DNA of 64,000 nucleotides from Herbihabitans rhizosphaerae. GTDB lineage: Bacteria > Actinomycetota > Actinomycetes > Mycobacteriales > Pseudonocardiaceae. The notes below the pieces were generated by a model that did not search any database, was not told where the DNA came from, and saw only the letters and a list, made by a program, of their open reading frames with translations. Below, piece by piece: positions 30,058 through 39,949 of the stretch. The position numbers and the translations under genes were made by a program. Where the stretch lies: contig NZ_SGWQ01000004.1 in NCBI RefSeq assembly GCF_004216555.1, forward strand, positions 248,001 to 312,000, in the 5' to 3' direction. Positions within the stretch are counted from its first letter, which is position 1. Each line of letters opens with the position of its first letter.

Positions 30058-31905
30058 TCAGTCCTGGTAGGCGTTGCGCGCCGCGCCGGTGGCGGCCGAG
30101 GTGGTCAGCCGGGCGTAGGCGTGCAGGGCGGCGGACACCGGGCGCTGCCGGTCGACCGGACGCCACGGGCGCTCGCTGGACTCCATCTTGGCTCGCCGTT
30201 CGGCCAGAACGTCCTTGTCCACCAACAGTTCCAGCTTCCGCTCGTGCACGTCGATCAGGATCTGGTCACCGTCGTGGACCAGGCCGATCGTGCCGAAGGA
30301 GGCCGCCTCCGGCGAGATGTGCCCGATCGACAGGCCGGACGTGCCGCCGGAGAACCGCCCGTCGGTGATCAGCGCGCACTGCTTGCCGAGGCCGGCGCCC
30401 TTGAGGAACGCGGTCGGGTGCAGCATCTCCTGCATGCCCGGCCCGCCTGCCGGCCCCTCGTAGCGCACCACGAGCACGTCGCCCGGCTGGATCTCCTTGT
30501 TCAGGATGGCCGACACGGCCTGCTCCTGACTCTCCACCACGCGCGCCGGCCCCTGGAAGCGGAACAGCTCCTCCTCGATACCGGCGGACTTGATCACCGC
30601 GCCGTCCTCGGCCAGGTTGCCGTGCAGCACGGCCAGCCCGCCGTCGGCGGTGTAGGCGTGCTCGACGTCCCGGATGCAGCCGCCGGCCGCGTCGGTGTCC
30701 AGGTCCAGCCAGCGGTTCGACGTGGAGAACGCCTTCGTGGTGCGCACTCCGCCGGGCGCGGCGTGGTACAGCTCCACCGCATCCTCCGACGGCGATCCGC
30801 TCCGGATGTCCCACTCGGTCAGCCATTCGGACAGCGTCGGGCTGTGCACCGAGTGCACGTCACGGTTGAGCAGGCCGCCCCGGTCCAGCTCGCCGAGGAT
30901 CGCGGGGATTCCGCCGGCCCGGTGCACGTCCTCCATGTGGTAGTCCGAGTTCGGCGACACCTTCGACAGGCACGGCACCTTGCGGCTGATCGCGTCGATG
31001 TCGGCGAGCGTGAAGTCGATCTCGCCCTCCAGCGCCGCGGCCAGCACGTGCAGCACGGTGTTGGTGGAGCCGCCCATCGCCACGTCGAGCGCCATCGCGT
31101 TCTCGAACGCCGTGCGGTTGGCGATCTGGCGGGGGAGGGCCGACTCGTCGTCCTCGGCGTACCACCGGCGGGCCAGCTCCACGACCGTGGTGCCGGCGCG
31201 CTCGAACAGCGCACGCCGCGCGGTGTGCGTGGCGAGCGTGGAACCGTTGCCCGGCAAGGAAAGCCCGAGTGCCTCAGTGAGACAGTTCATCGAGTTCGCG
31301 GTGAACATCCCGGAGCACGAGCCGCACGTCGGGCAGGCCGAGCGCTCCACCTCGGTCAGCCCCTGATCGTCCACAGTGGACGATGCGGACGCGGAGATCG
31401 CGGTGATCAGGTCGGTCGGCGCGTGCGCGACGCCGTCCACCACGACGGCCTTGCCGGCTTCCATCGGCCCGCCGGAGACGAACACGGTCGGGATGTTCAG
31501 CCGCATGGCGGCGTTCAGCATGCCCGGGGTGATCTTGTCGCAGTTGGAGATGCACACCAGCGCGTCGGCCGCGTGCCCGTTCACCATGTACTCGACGGTG
31601 TCGGAGATGATCTCCCGGGACGGCAGCGAGTACAGCATCCCGCCGTGCCCCATGGCGATCCCGTCGTCCAGCGCCATGGTGTGGAACTCGCGCGGCACAC
31701 CGCCGGCTTCGCGAATCGCGTCGGCCACCACGTCGCCGAGGTCGCGCAGGTGCACGTGCCCCGGCACGAACTGGGTGTAGGAGTTGGCGATCGCCACGAT
31801 CGGCTTGCCGAAGTCACTGTCGGTCATGCCGGTGGCCCGCCACAGCGCGCGAGCGCCGGCGGCATTGCGGCCGTGGGTGGTGGTGCGGGAGCGAAGGGGA
31901 GGCAC
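30058..31905 (-). CDS. ilvD: Dihydroxy-acid dehydratase
   Basis: 615 residues from GTG 31905 with GGAGC just upstream. It is the long form, like E. coli IlvD. Iron-sulphur cysteines are in CDKITPGML and [11 protein letters not shown]. The C-terminal swivelling domain contains [14 protein letters not shown]. It dehydrates 2,3-dihydroxy-isovalerate and 2,3-dihydroxy-3-methylvalerate, the step after IlvC. In M. tuberculosis ilvD lies elsewhere, so its place beside ilvBNC is a feature of this lineage. It contains one GTCCACWGTGGAC palindrome. Open frame continues far upstream antisense to ilvB, but that is non-coding shadow. Confidence 0.96.
   Translation of the reverse strand: MPPLRSRTTTHGRNAAGARALWRATGMTDSDFGKPIVAIANSYTQFVPGHVHLRDLGDVVADAIREAGGVPREFHTMALDDGIAMGHGGMLYSLPSREIISDTVEYMVNGHAADALVCISNCDKITPGMLNAAMRLNIPTVFVSGGPMEAGKAVVVDGVAHAPTDLITAISASASSTVDDQGLTEVERSACPTCGSCSGMFTANSMNCLTEALGLSLPGNGSTLATHTARRALFERAGTTVVELARRWYAEDDESALPRQIANRTAFENAMALDVAMGGSTNTVLHVLAAALEGEIDFTLADIDAISRKVPCLSKVSPNSDYHMEDVHRAGGIPAILGELDRGGLLNRDVHSVHSPTLSEWLTEWDIRSGSPSEDAVELYHAAPGGVRTTKAFSTSNRWLDLDTDAAGGCIRDVEHAYTADGGLAVLHGNLAEDGAVIKSAGIEEELFRFQGPARVVESQEQAVSAILNKEIQPGDVLVVRYEGPAGGPGMQEMLHPTAFLKGAGLGKQCALITDGRFSGGTSGLSIGHISPEAASFGTIGLVHDGDQILIDVHERKLELLVDKDVLAERRAKMESSERPWRPVDRQRPVSAALHAYARLTTSAATGAARNAYQD
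31368..31382. repeat. Palindrome copy 4: GTCCACAGTGGAC in ilvD
   Basis: CGTCCACAGTGGACG; on the coding minus strand TCG TCC ACT GTG GAC, Ser-Ser-Thr-Val-Asp. Confidence 0.9.
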
Positions 31906-31982
31906 AGCTGCTCCAGATGCGAAAGTCTGCGATTGTCCGGCGCCTGGGTGAGGCGCCCCGTACGGGAGCGGTGCCTTCGAGG

Positions 31983-32432
31983 TTACTCCTCGGCGTCGTC
32001 GGCCCGCTCGGGCTCCTCGGTCGGGTCGGGCACCCGGCCGCCGCTGATCAGCGCCAACGCGGGCAGGTGCCGAGGGCGCACCGACGGCAGCCGAATACCG
32101 GCGCTGTCCTTGTCGCCGACGACCGCGTCCACTCGCGTGCCCTTGGTGATCCGCAGTCCGACGACCGTGTTCCAGGACAGCGACCGCCGGCCGAACACCG
32201 TGCGCACGACCAGCTTGTCCCGGTCGGCGACGGTGCGCGTGCGCACCACCCACCAGCCGGCCGCGAGCGGCACGAGGAAGATCGCCTGCAGTCCCGGCAC
32301 ACCGACGAACGCCACCGGCAGGCAGCCGAGGGCGAGCAGGAACACACCGAGAAGCGCGGTCGGCGGGATACGGAACACCAGTCGTTGCGGGGTCTCGACC
32401 TGGTTCGACACGTCGTCTGGCACGGCACGCAA
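31983..32432 (-). CDS. PH-domain membrane protein (Cfp6-type)
   Basis: 149 residues: a short N-terminus, two adjacent membrane helices ([18 protein letters not shown] and [16 protein letters not shown]), then a bacterial pleckstrin-homology-like beta domain with [19 protein letters not shown], and an acidic tail. This is the arrangement of bPH2 proteins. M. tuberculosis Rv3004 (cfp6) occupies the same place beside ilvB. Function unknown. It lies upstream of ilvD on the same strand, 77 bases away. Confidence 0.85.
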   Translation of the reverse strand: MRAVPDDVSNQVETPQRLVFRIPPTALLGVFLLALGCLPVAFVGVPGLQAIFLVPLAAGWWVVRTRTVADRDKLVVRTVFGRRSLSWNTVVGLRITKGTRVDAVVGDKDSAGIRLPSVRPRHLPALALISGGRVPDPTEEPERADDAEE

Positions 32433-32510
32433 TGGTGCCCTTATCGTTGTGGCCGCCGGTCACCGGGTCACCCGAGCGTGTCCAGTATCCGGGATCACTA
32501 TCCCGCAGAG

Positions 32511-32540
32511 TTGACTCCACTGCTCCGTCCGCACTAGCGT
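32511..32540 (+). promoter_or_regulatory. Promoter of the ilvB leader and ilvBNC operon
   Basis: TTGACT (32511-32516), an 18-base spacer and TAGCGT (32535-32540). The expected transcription start falls on or next to the GTG of the leader peptide at 32548, which would make the leader transcript leaderless. Confidence 0.7.
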
Positions 32541-32547
32541 CGTTCGC

Positions 32548-32595
32548 GTGCGGCAGCAGACGATTCTCGTACTTCCCCAGCGCGTTCGACGCTGA
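32548..32595 (+). CDS. ilvB leader peptide
   Basis: A 15-codon reading frame, GTG to TGA, encoding [15 protein letters not shown]. The Ile-Leu-Val-Leu run plus a later Val makes it rich in exactly the end products of the operon. There is no ribosome binding site; the promoter geometry implies translation from the very 5' end. It resembles the leader peptides known before ilvB in other actinobacteria. Its last codons form one arm of the 13-base inverted repeat that follows, as expected for ribosome-controlled folding. Confidence 0.85.
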   Translation: MRQQTILVLPQRVRR

Positions 32596-32659
32596 GGAAT
32601 TCCGAGCTGCGTCGAACGCGCGACCCTCGTACGGCTTAAGCGGCCGGCGGGGGTTTTTT
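32580..32659 (+). promoter_or_regulatory. ilvBNC transcription attenuator
   Basis: GCGCGTTCGACGC (32580-32592), overlapping the end of the leader peptide, is perfectly complementary to GCGTCGAACGCGC (32609-32621). Downstream, a G+C-rich stem candidate (CCC...GGGGG around TTAAGC) runs into T6 (32654-32659), an intrinsic-terminator-like end. Ribosome stalling at Ile/Leu/Val codons would decide between the two folds. The exact terminator pairing is my approximation. Confidence 0.75.
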
Positions 32660-32694
32660 CGTGTCGAGACCACCGACCTGCGAGGCAGAGCCGA

Positions 32695-34581
32695 ATGACA
32701 GGGCCGATGACCAGCGCGACATCGCGATCCGCCCCCGAAGACGGGGCCGGAAAACCCGCGAGCGCGACCCCGTCCCCACCACCGCGACCCAAGCCGGCAC
32801 CACCGACCGGCGCGCCGGTACGGGTCACCGGCGCGCAGTCGCTCGTCCGCTCGCTCGAGGCGGTCGGCGCCGAGGTCGTGTTCGGCATCCCCGGCGGCAC
32901 GATCCTCCCGGCCTACGACCCGCTGCTCGACTCGACCAAGGTGCGGCACGTGCTGGTCCGGCACGAGCAGGGCGCCGGCCACGCGGCCACCGGATACGCG
33001 CAGGCCACCGGCAAGGTCGGCGTGTGCATGGCCACCTCCGGTCCGGGTGCCACGAACCTGGTCACGCCGCTGGCCGACGCGAACATGGACTCCGTGCCGC
33101 TGGTCGCGATCACCGGCCAGCAGTCCCGCGCGCTGATCGGAACCGACGCGTTCCAGGAGGCGGACATCTGCGGCATCACGCTGCCGATCACCAAGCACAA
33201 CTTCCTGGTCACCGACCCCGTCGACATCCCGCGCACGATCGCCGAGGCGTTCCACATCGCGAGCACGGGCCGCCCCGGGCCGGTGCTCGTGGACATCCCG
33301 AAGGACGTGCTGCAGGAGCACACCTCGTTCACCTGGCCGCCGGACATGCGGCTGCCCGGCTACCGGCCGACCACCCGCCCACACGGCAAGCAGGTGCGCG
33401 AGGCCGCGCGGCTGATCGCCAAGGCGCGCCGGCCGGTGCTCTACGTCGGCGGCGGCGTGATCAAGGCGCAGGCGTCGGCCGAGCTGCTGGAGCTGGCCGA
33501 GCTGACCGGCATTCCGGTGGTCACCACACTGATGGCGCGCGGCGCGTTCCCCGACTCGCACCCGTCACACCTCGGCATGCCGGGCATGCACGGGTCGGTC
33601 GCCGCGGTCGCCGCCATGCAGCGCTCCGACCTGCTGATCGCGCTCGGCGCGCGGTTCGACGACCGGGTCACCGGGCAGCTGGCCTCGTTCGCGCCGGACG
33701 CGAAGATCGTGCACGCGGACATCGACCCGGCCGAGATCTCCAAGAACCGGCGCGCCGACGTGCCGATCGTGGGCGACTGCAAGGAGATCATCACCGAGCT
33801 GGTGGCCGCGATCCGGGCGGACAGCGCCGGCAAGCCGGACCTCATCGCGTGGTGGAAGCAGGCCAACTCGTGGCGGGAGAACTACCAACTCGGCTACGAG
33901 TGGCCCGGCGACGGCACGCTGTCCCCGCAGTACGTGATCGAGCGGATCGGCTCGCTGGTCGGGCCGGACGCGATCTACACCGCGGGCGTCGGGCAGCACC
34001 AGATGTGGGCCGCGCAGTTCATCAAGTACGAGAGGCCGGCCAGCTGGATCAACTCCGGCGGCCTCGGCACGATGGGCTTCGCCGTGCCGGCGGCGATGGG
34101 CGCCAAGTTCGGCGTGCCGGACAAGCAGGTGTGGGCGATCGACGGCGACGGCTGCTTCCAGATGACCAACCAGGAGCTCGCCACCTGCGCGATCGAGGGC
34201 GCGCCGATCAAGGTCGCGGTGATCAACAACGGCAACCTGGGCATGGTCCGCCAGTGGCAGAACCTGTTCTACGCCGAGCGCTACTCGCAGACCGACCTCG
34301 GCACGCACAAGCACCGGATTCCGGACTTCACCCTGCTCGCCGAGGCGTTGGGGTGCGCGGGACTGCGGTGCGAGTCCAAGGACAGCGTGGACGAGGTGAT
34401 CAAGCGCGCGATGGAGATCAACGACCGGCCGGTCGTGATCGACTTCGTGGTCGGCAAGGACGCGCAGGTGTGGCCGATGGTCGCGGCCGGCACCGGCAAC
34501 GACGAGATCATGGCCGCGCGCGGCATCCGCCCGCTGTTCGAGGACGACAGCATCGGTGAAGAGCTGGAGGTCCAGCAGTGA
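32695..34581 (+). CDS. ilvB: Acetolactate synthase large subunit
   Basis: 628 residues with a Pro-rich N-terminal extension of about 40 residues before the first ThDP-enzyme domain ([20 protein letters not shown]). The catalytic Glu is in [14 protein letters not shown], and the ThDP-Mg motif is [15 protein letters not shown] ... NN. It condenses two pyruvates to acetolactate, or pyruvate with 2-oxobutyrate to acetohydroxybutyrate, and is feedback-controlled through IlvN. ATG 32695 has GAGG upstream; a second ATG lies four codons on. The stop overlaps the ilvN start. Confidence 0.97.
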   Translation: MTGPMTSATSRSAPEDGAGKPASATPSPPPRPKPAPPTGAPVRVTGAQSLVRSLEAVGAEVVFGIPGGTILPAYDPLLDSTKVRHVLVRHEQGAGHAATGYAQATGKVGVCMATSGPGATNLVTPLADANMDSVPLVAITGQQSRALIGTDAFQEADICGITLPITKHNFLVTDPVDIPRTIAEAFHIASTGRPGPVLVDIPKDVLQEHTSFTWPPDMRLPGYRPTTRPHGKQVREAARLIAKARRPVLYVGGGVIKAQASAELLELAELTGIPVVTTLMARGAFPDSHPSHLGMPGMHGSVAAVAAMQRSDLLIALGARFDDRVTGQLASFAPDAKIVHADIDPAEISKNRRADVPIVGDCKEIITELVAAIRADSAGKPDLIAWWKQANSWRENYQLGYEWPGDGTLSPQYVIERIGSLVGPDAIYTAGVGQHQMWAAQFIKYERPASWINSGGLGTMGFAVPAAMGAKFGVPDKQVWAIDGDGCFQMTNQELATCAIEGAPIKVAVINNGNLGMVRQWQNLFYAERYSQTDLGTHKHRIPDFTLLAEALGCAGLRCESKDSVDEVIKRAMEINDRPVVIDFVVGKDAQVWPMVAAGTGNDEIMAARGIRPLFEDDSIGEELEVQQ

Positions 34582-35084
34582 CCACGCACACCCTCAGCGT
34601 CCTGGTGGAGAACAAGCCCGGTGTGCTCGCGCGCGTCGCCGGCCTGTTCTCCCGGCGCGGCTTCAACATCGAGTCGCTCGCGGTCGGCCCGACCGAGAAC
34701 CCCGAGGTGTCCCGGATGACGATCGTGGTCGCCGTGGAGGACCTCCCGCTGGAGCAGGTCACCAAGCAGCTCAACAAGCTGGTGAACGTCATCAAGATCG
34801 TCGAGCTGGATCCGGCGGTGTCCGTGCAGCGTGAGCTGCTCCTGGTGAAGGTGCGCGCCGACGCCACCGTGCGCAGCCAGGTGCTGGAGACCGTGCAGCT
34901 GTTCCGCGCCAAGGTGGTCGACGTGTCGCCGGAGGCGGTCACCATCGAGGCGACCGGCACGGCGGACAAGCTGGAGGCGCTGCTGCGCATGGTGGAGCCG
35001 TACGGGGTGCGCGAGATGGTGCAGTCCGGCATGGTGGCCATCGGGCGCGGCCCCCGTTCGATCACGGCCACCTCGGCTCGCTGA
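34578..35084 (+). CDS. ilvN: Acetolactate synthase small regulatory subunit
   Basis: 168 residues: an N-terminal ACT domain beginning [20 protein letters not shown] with the valine-site [10 protein letters not shown], and the C-terminal ALS_ss_C domain ([20 protein letters not shown]). It binds valine and confers feedback inhibition on IlvB. GTG 34578 overlaps the ilvB stop by four bases (GTGA), ensuring coupled synthesis. Confidence 0.97.
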   Translation: MTTHTLSVLVENKPGVLARVAGLFSRRGFNIESLAVGPTENPEVSRMTIVVAVEDLPLEQVTKQLNKLVNVIKIVELDPAVSVQRELLLVKVRADATVRSQVLETVQLFRAKVVDVSPEAVTIEATGTADKLEALLRMVEPYGVREMVQSGMVAIGRGPRSITATSAR

Positions 35085-35101
35085 TTTTTCGTTGCTATTG
35101 A

Positions 35102-36843
<1,742 letters not shown>

Positions 36844-36847
36844 ACGC

Positions 36848-37228
36848 TCATAGCGCCGACGGGCGGGCCCGGATCCAGTCGAGGCGACGCTCTATCACCG
36901 TCCCAATCGGAAGATCGCTGATGGCGGTGACCAGGCTCGCGGCGAGTACCGGTGCGTTGTGTGTGGGCCAGCCGCCATCCTCCATGCTGGACCGGATCGC
37001 TTCGACGTAGTCGTCGAACGCGAGCGGCACCTCGGCCACCGCGGCCGTGGTCGTCGCCTTGTGCGAGTTCAACCCTGCGAATCCGCGCCCGCATCCACAG
37101 CCGCCCTCCGGATCGTCCTTATCGCTGGCACAGGCCGGCAGAGCCTGGACCAGTTCACCGTCCACGCACCAGTGATAGTCGTTGTCCCGCTGACCTTGCG
37201 TGCGAGATGTGGCGACGAGAACCTTCAT
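36848..37228 (-). CDS. Conserved hypothetical protein with CGCG motif
   Basis: 126 residues beginning MKVLVATSRTQGQRDNDYHW. In the middle is CASDKDDPEGGCGCGRGFAG, with four cysteines that could bind a metal; the C-terminal half is helical. I believe similar proteins are widespread in actinomycetes but know no function. It is convergent with the nitrilase-like gene, four bases apart. A perfect start context is not obvious, but AGGGGT lies before the ATG on the coding strand. Confidence 0.7.
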   Translation of the reverse strand: MKVLVATSRTQGQRDNDYHWCVDGELVQALPACASDKDDPEGGCGCGRGFAGLNSHKATTTAAVAEVPLAFDDYVEAIRSSMEDGGWPTHNAPVLAASLVTAISDLPIGTVIERRLDWIRARPSAL

Positions 37229-37319
37229 GGCGACCCCTCTCTGTGAGCCGCGTCAGCTTGGCACCGGTGCCTGACGTTTCCCCGCCGTTTGCGGAGCGCT
37301 GTCGCCCGATGGTGTGAGG

Positions 37320-38084
37320 TCAGTCCCGGAGTGCGGCGGCCAGCGCCTCGGCGAACCCGTCCGGGTTGTCGATCATCAGGTTGTGCCCGGCGTCCGCGAT
37401 CACGTGCACCGGAATGCCGGCGTCGGTGGCGATCCGCTCGGCGTCGTCCTCGTCGTCGCGGCTGAGCGCTCCGACCAGGAACGCTCGGGGAATGTCCAAC
37501 CCGGCCAGCAACTCGCCGGTGGTCGGCGTGGTCAACTCGATCAGCGCGACCGCACTGCGGTGCAACGCCACCGGGTCGGCCAACCGGAACCGCGCCACGA
37601 AGTCCGGCCGGTCGATCAGCATCGCCATCCGCCGGAAACCGTTACTGACAAAGGTTTTCTCGTCCATGGCGGCGATCGAGCGGCTCCCCGGCCCGCCGCC
37701 GGGCAGCACGTTCGGCTCGGCCACCACCAGCCGCGCCACCAGGTCGGGCCGCTCGGCGGCGAGCAGGATCGCGATCGCGCCGCCCATGGAGTGGCCGACC
37801 AGCTCCACGCCGTCGAGGCCGAGGTGATCGAGTACGGCGGCGACACAGCGCGCCTGCGACTCGAGGCCGTAGTCGAACTTGCCCGGCCGGTCCGACAGCC
37901 CGTGCCCGAGCAGGTCCACCAGAATCGACCGTCGCCCGGCCAGCAGCGGGTGCGCCGCGATGTGCGCGAAGTCCGAGCCGCCGGTGCACCCCAGCCCGTG
38001 CACGAACACCCGCGCCGGGCCGTCGCCCGCGATGTCGATCCACCGGATTCTCGCGCCGACCTCGGGCAGCTGTAACTCGCGCAT
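37320..38084 (-). CDS. Alpha/beta-fold hydrolase
   Basis: 254 residues from ATG 38084 (MRELQLPEVGARIRW). It has RVFVHGLGCTGGSDF at the oxyanion region, nucleophile elbow VGHSMGGA (about residue 100), acid in AFLVGALSRDDEDD and His in VIADAGHNLMIDNPDGF. It is a small esterase or C-C hydrolase of unknown substrate. A longer frame upstream exists but would overlap the HSP90 gene promoter, so the shorter form is preferred. It is divergent from the HSP90-like gene. Confidence 0.87.
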   Translation of the reverse strand: MRELQLPEVGARIRWIDIAGDGPARVFVHGLGCTGGSDFAHIAAHPLLAGRRSILVDLLGHGLSDRPGKFDYGLESQARCVAAVLDHLGLDGVELVGHSMGGAIAILLAAERPDLVARLVVAEPNVLPGGGPGSRSIAAMDEKTFVSNGFRRMAMLIDRPDFVARFRLADPVALHRSAVALIELTTPTTGELLAGLDIPRAFLVGALSRDDEDDAERIATDAGIPVHVIADAGHNLMIDNPDGFAEALAAALRD

Positions 38085-38164
38085 GCCGGCAACGTAGCGG
38101 ACGAAGACCGGCCGAAGCGCCGAAAGCCGTCGAGTGCCTCCGCCCGCGCCGATAGGGTGCGTCG

Positions 38165-39949
38165 GTGCTCCCACAGCAGAACTTCCAGGTCGACCTGCGG
38201 GGAGTGGTCGACCTGCTCAGCCACCACCTGTACTCCAGCCCTCGGGTGTACGTGCGCGAACTGATGCAGAACGCGGTGGACGCGATCACCGCACGCCGGC
38301 GGACCGAGCCGCACGCGCCGGCCACGATCGGCATCACGGTCGGCGACGGCCGCGTGGTCGTCGAGGATTCCGGTGTCGGGCTGACCCCGGTTCAGGTGCG
38401 CGAGTTCCTGGCCACGATCGGGCGCAGCTCCAAGCGCGACGACCTCGGCTTCGCGCGGCACGAGTTCCTCGGCCAGTTCGGCATCGGGCTGCTGTCGGGA
38501 TTCCTTGTGGCGGACCAGATCCGGCTCACGACCCGCGCGGCCGGGAGCGACGACGCGGTCGCCTGGGTGGGCAACTCCGACGGCACGTACACGGTGTCAC
38601 CGGCCGAACGCGACAGTGTCGGGACGACTGTGACGCTGTCCGCGCGCCAGGGCGCCGAGCAGTGGTTCGAGCCGCCGACGGTCGCCGAGCTGGCGGCGCT
38701 GTACGGGTCGATGCTGCCGTTCGAGGTCACCGTGAACGGCACGGCGGTCAGCGGCACCGGCCCGCCGTGGCGCCGTGACGAACGCAGGCCGGAGCAGCGC
38801 ACGGCCGATCTGGTCGGCCACGCGCAGGACGTGTTCGGCATGACGCCGTTCGACGTCGTCGAGCTGGACGTGCCGGAGGCCGGTCTGACCGGCGTCGCGT
38901 ACGTGCTGCCGTTCGCCGCCAACCCGGCCGCGCGGGCGGGGCACCGCGTGTACCTCAAGCGGATGCTGTTGTCGGAGAACGCCGATGGCCTGCTGCCCGA
39001 CTGGGGTTTCTTCGTGCGCTGCGTCGTGGACGCGACCGAGCTGCGCCCCACGGCGAGCAGGGAGGCGCTGTACTCCGACGACCTGCTCGAGCACACCCGC
39101 GAGGTGCTCGGCGAGCGGCTACGCGGCTGGCTCGTCGGTCTCGCGCGCACCGATCCGCAGCGGCTGGCCAGGTTCCTCGGCATCCACCACCTCGGCGTGA
39201 AGGCGCTGGCGCTGCATGACGACGAGATGCTGCGGCTGGTCGAGCAGTGGTGGCCGATGGAGACCAACGTCGGCAAGATGACGCTGGCCGAGTTCGCCGC
39301 GACGCACGGCGTGGTCCGCTACACGGTGACGGCAGAGGACTTCCGGCAGCTGGCCGGCGTGGCCGCGGCGCAGAACATCGCGGTGGTCAACGGCGGGTAC
39401 GCCTACGACAGCGAGATCATCGAGCGGCTGTCCACAATGGACACCGAGGTGAAGGTGGAGCAGCTCGATCCCACCGACCTCGCGACCCGCTTCGAGTCGG
39501 TCGCGCCGGCCGAGGAGCTGGAGTTGCGGCCGTTCTTGAACACCGCGCAGCGCGTGCTCGACCAACTCGGCTGCGAGGTCGTGCTGCGCGGCTTCGAGCC
39601 GGCCTCGCTGCCCGTGCTGTACCTGATCGACCGGGCGGCGGCGTTCCAAGGCGAGCTGCGCGCCACCCGGGAGAAGGCCGACGCGCTGTGGGCCGGCGTC
39701 CTCGGCGCGTTCGACAAGCCCGGCGACGACCGCCCGCAACTCGTGCTCAACCACCGGAATCCGTTGGTGCGCAGGACAAGCCGGCTGACCGATCCCGGTC
39801 TGATCACCTCGGCCGTCGAGGCGCTCTACGGCCAGGCGCTGCTACTGGGCTATCACCCGATCCGGCCGGCCGACGCCGCGCTGCTGAACCGCTCGTTCCT
39901 CGGCCTGCTGGAGTCGGCCGTACCTGGGGAGGACACTCGTGATCGATGA
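38165..39949 (+). CDS. HSP90-family (HtpG-like) chaperone ATPase
   Basis: 594 residues. The GHKL ATP site is intact: Glu32 and Asn36 (ELMQNAVDAI), DSGVG (68-72), GQFGIG (103-108). The middle domain retains an HtpG-like RPTASREALY segment; the C-terminal dimerisation part diverges from HtpG. No MEEVD-type tail is present. TAGGGT (38153-38158) six bases before GTG 38165 suggests a leaderless message. The stop overlaps the start of a large TPR protein by 11 bases, so the pair is translationally coupled, recalling eukaryotic HSP90 and its TPR co-chaperones. Confidence 0.9.
   Translation: MLPQQNFQVDLRGVVDLLSHHLYSSPRVYVRELMQNAVDAITARRRTEPHAPATIGITVGDGRVVVEDSGVGLTPVQVREFLATIGRSSKRDDLGFARHEFLGQFGIGLLSGFLVADQIRLTTRAAGSDDAVAWVGNSDGTYTVSPAERDSVGTTVTLSARQGAEQWFEPPTVAELAALYGSMLPFEVTVNGTAVSGTGPPWRRDERRPEQRTADLVGHAQDVFGMTPFDVVELDVPEAGLTGVAYVLPFAANPAARAGHRVYLKRMLLSENADGLLPDWGFFVRCVVDATELRPTASREALYSDDLLEHTREVLGERLRGWLVGLARTDPQRLARFLGIHHLGVKALALHDDEMLRLVEQWWPMETNVGKMTLAEFAATHGVVRYTVTAEDFRQLAGVAAAQNIAVVNGGYAYDSEIIERLSTMDTEVKVEQLDPTDLATRFESVAPAEELELRPFLNTAQRVLDQLGCEVVLRGFEPASLPVLYLIDRAAAFQGELRATREKADALWAGVLGAFDKPGDDRPQLVLNHRNPLVRRTSRLTDPGLITSAVEALYGQALLLGYHPIRPADAALLNRSFLGLLESAVPGEDTRDR

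Noticed and set aside
32433-32694. T-box riboswitch before ilvB (and before cimA)
   Set aside because: No T-box sequence or specifier-loop architecture; a leader peptide with branched-chain codons and attenuator hairpins explains the region.
30058-33561. A 1,167-codon open frame on the minus strand through ilvD and antisense to ilvB
   Set aside because: Only the ilvD part has protein-like composition; the rest is a third-position shadow of ilvB, typical of very G+C-rich DNA.
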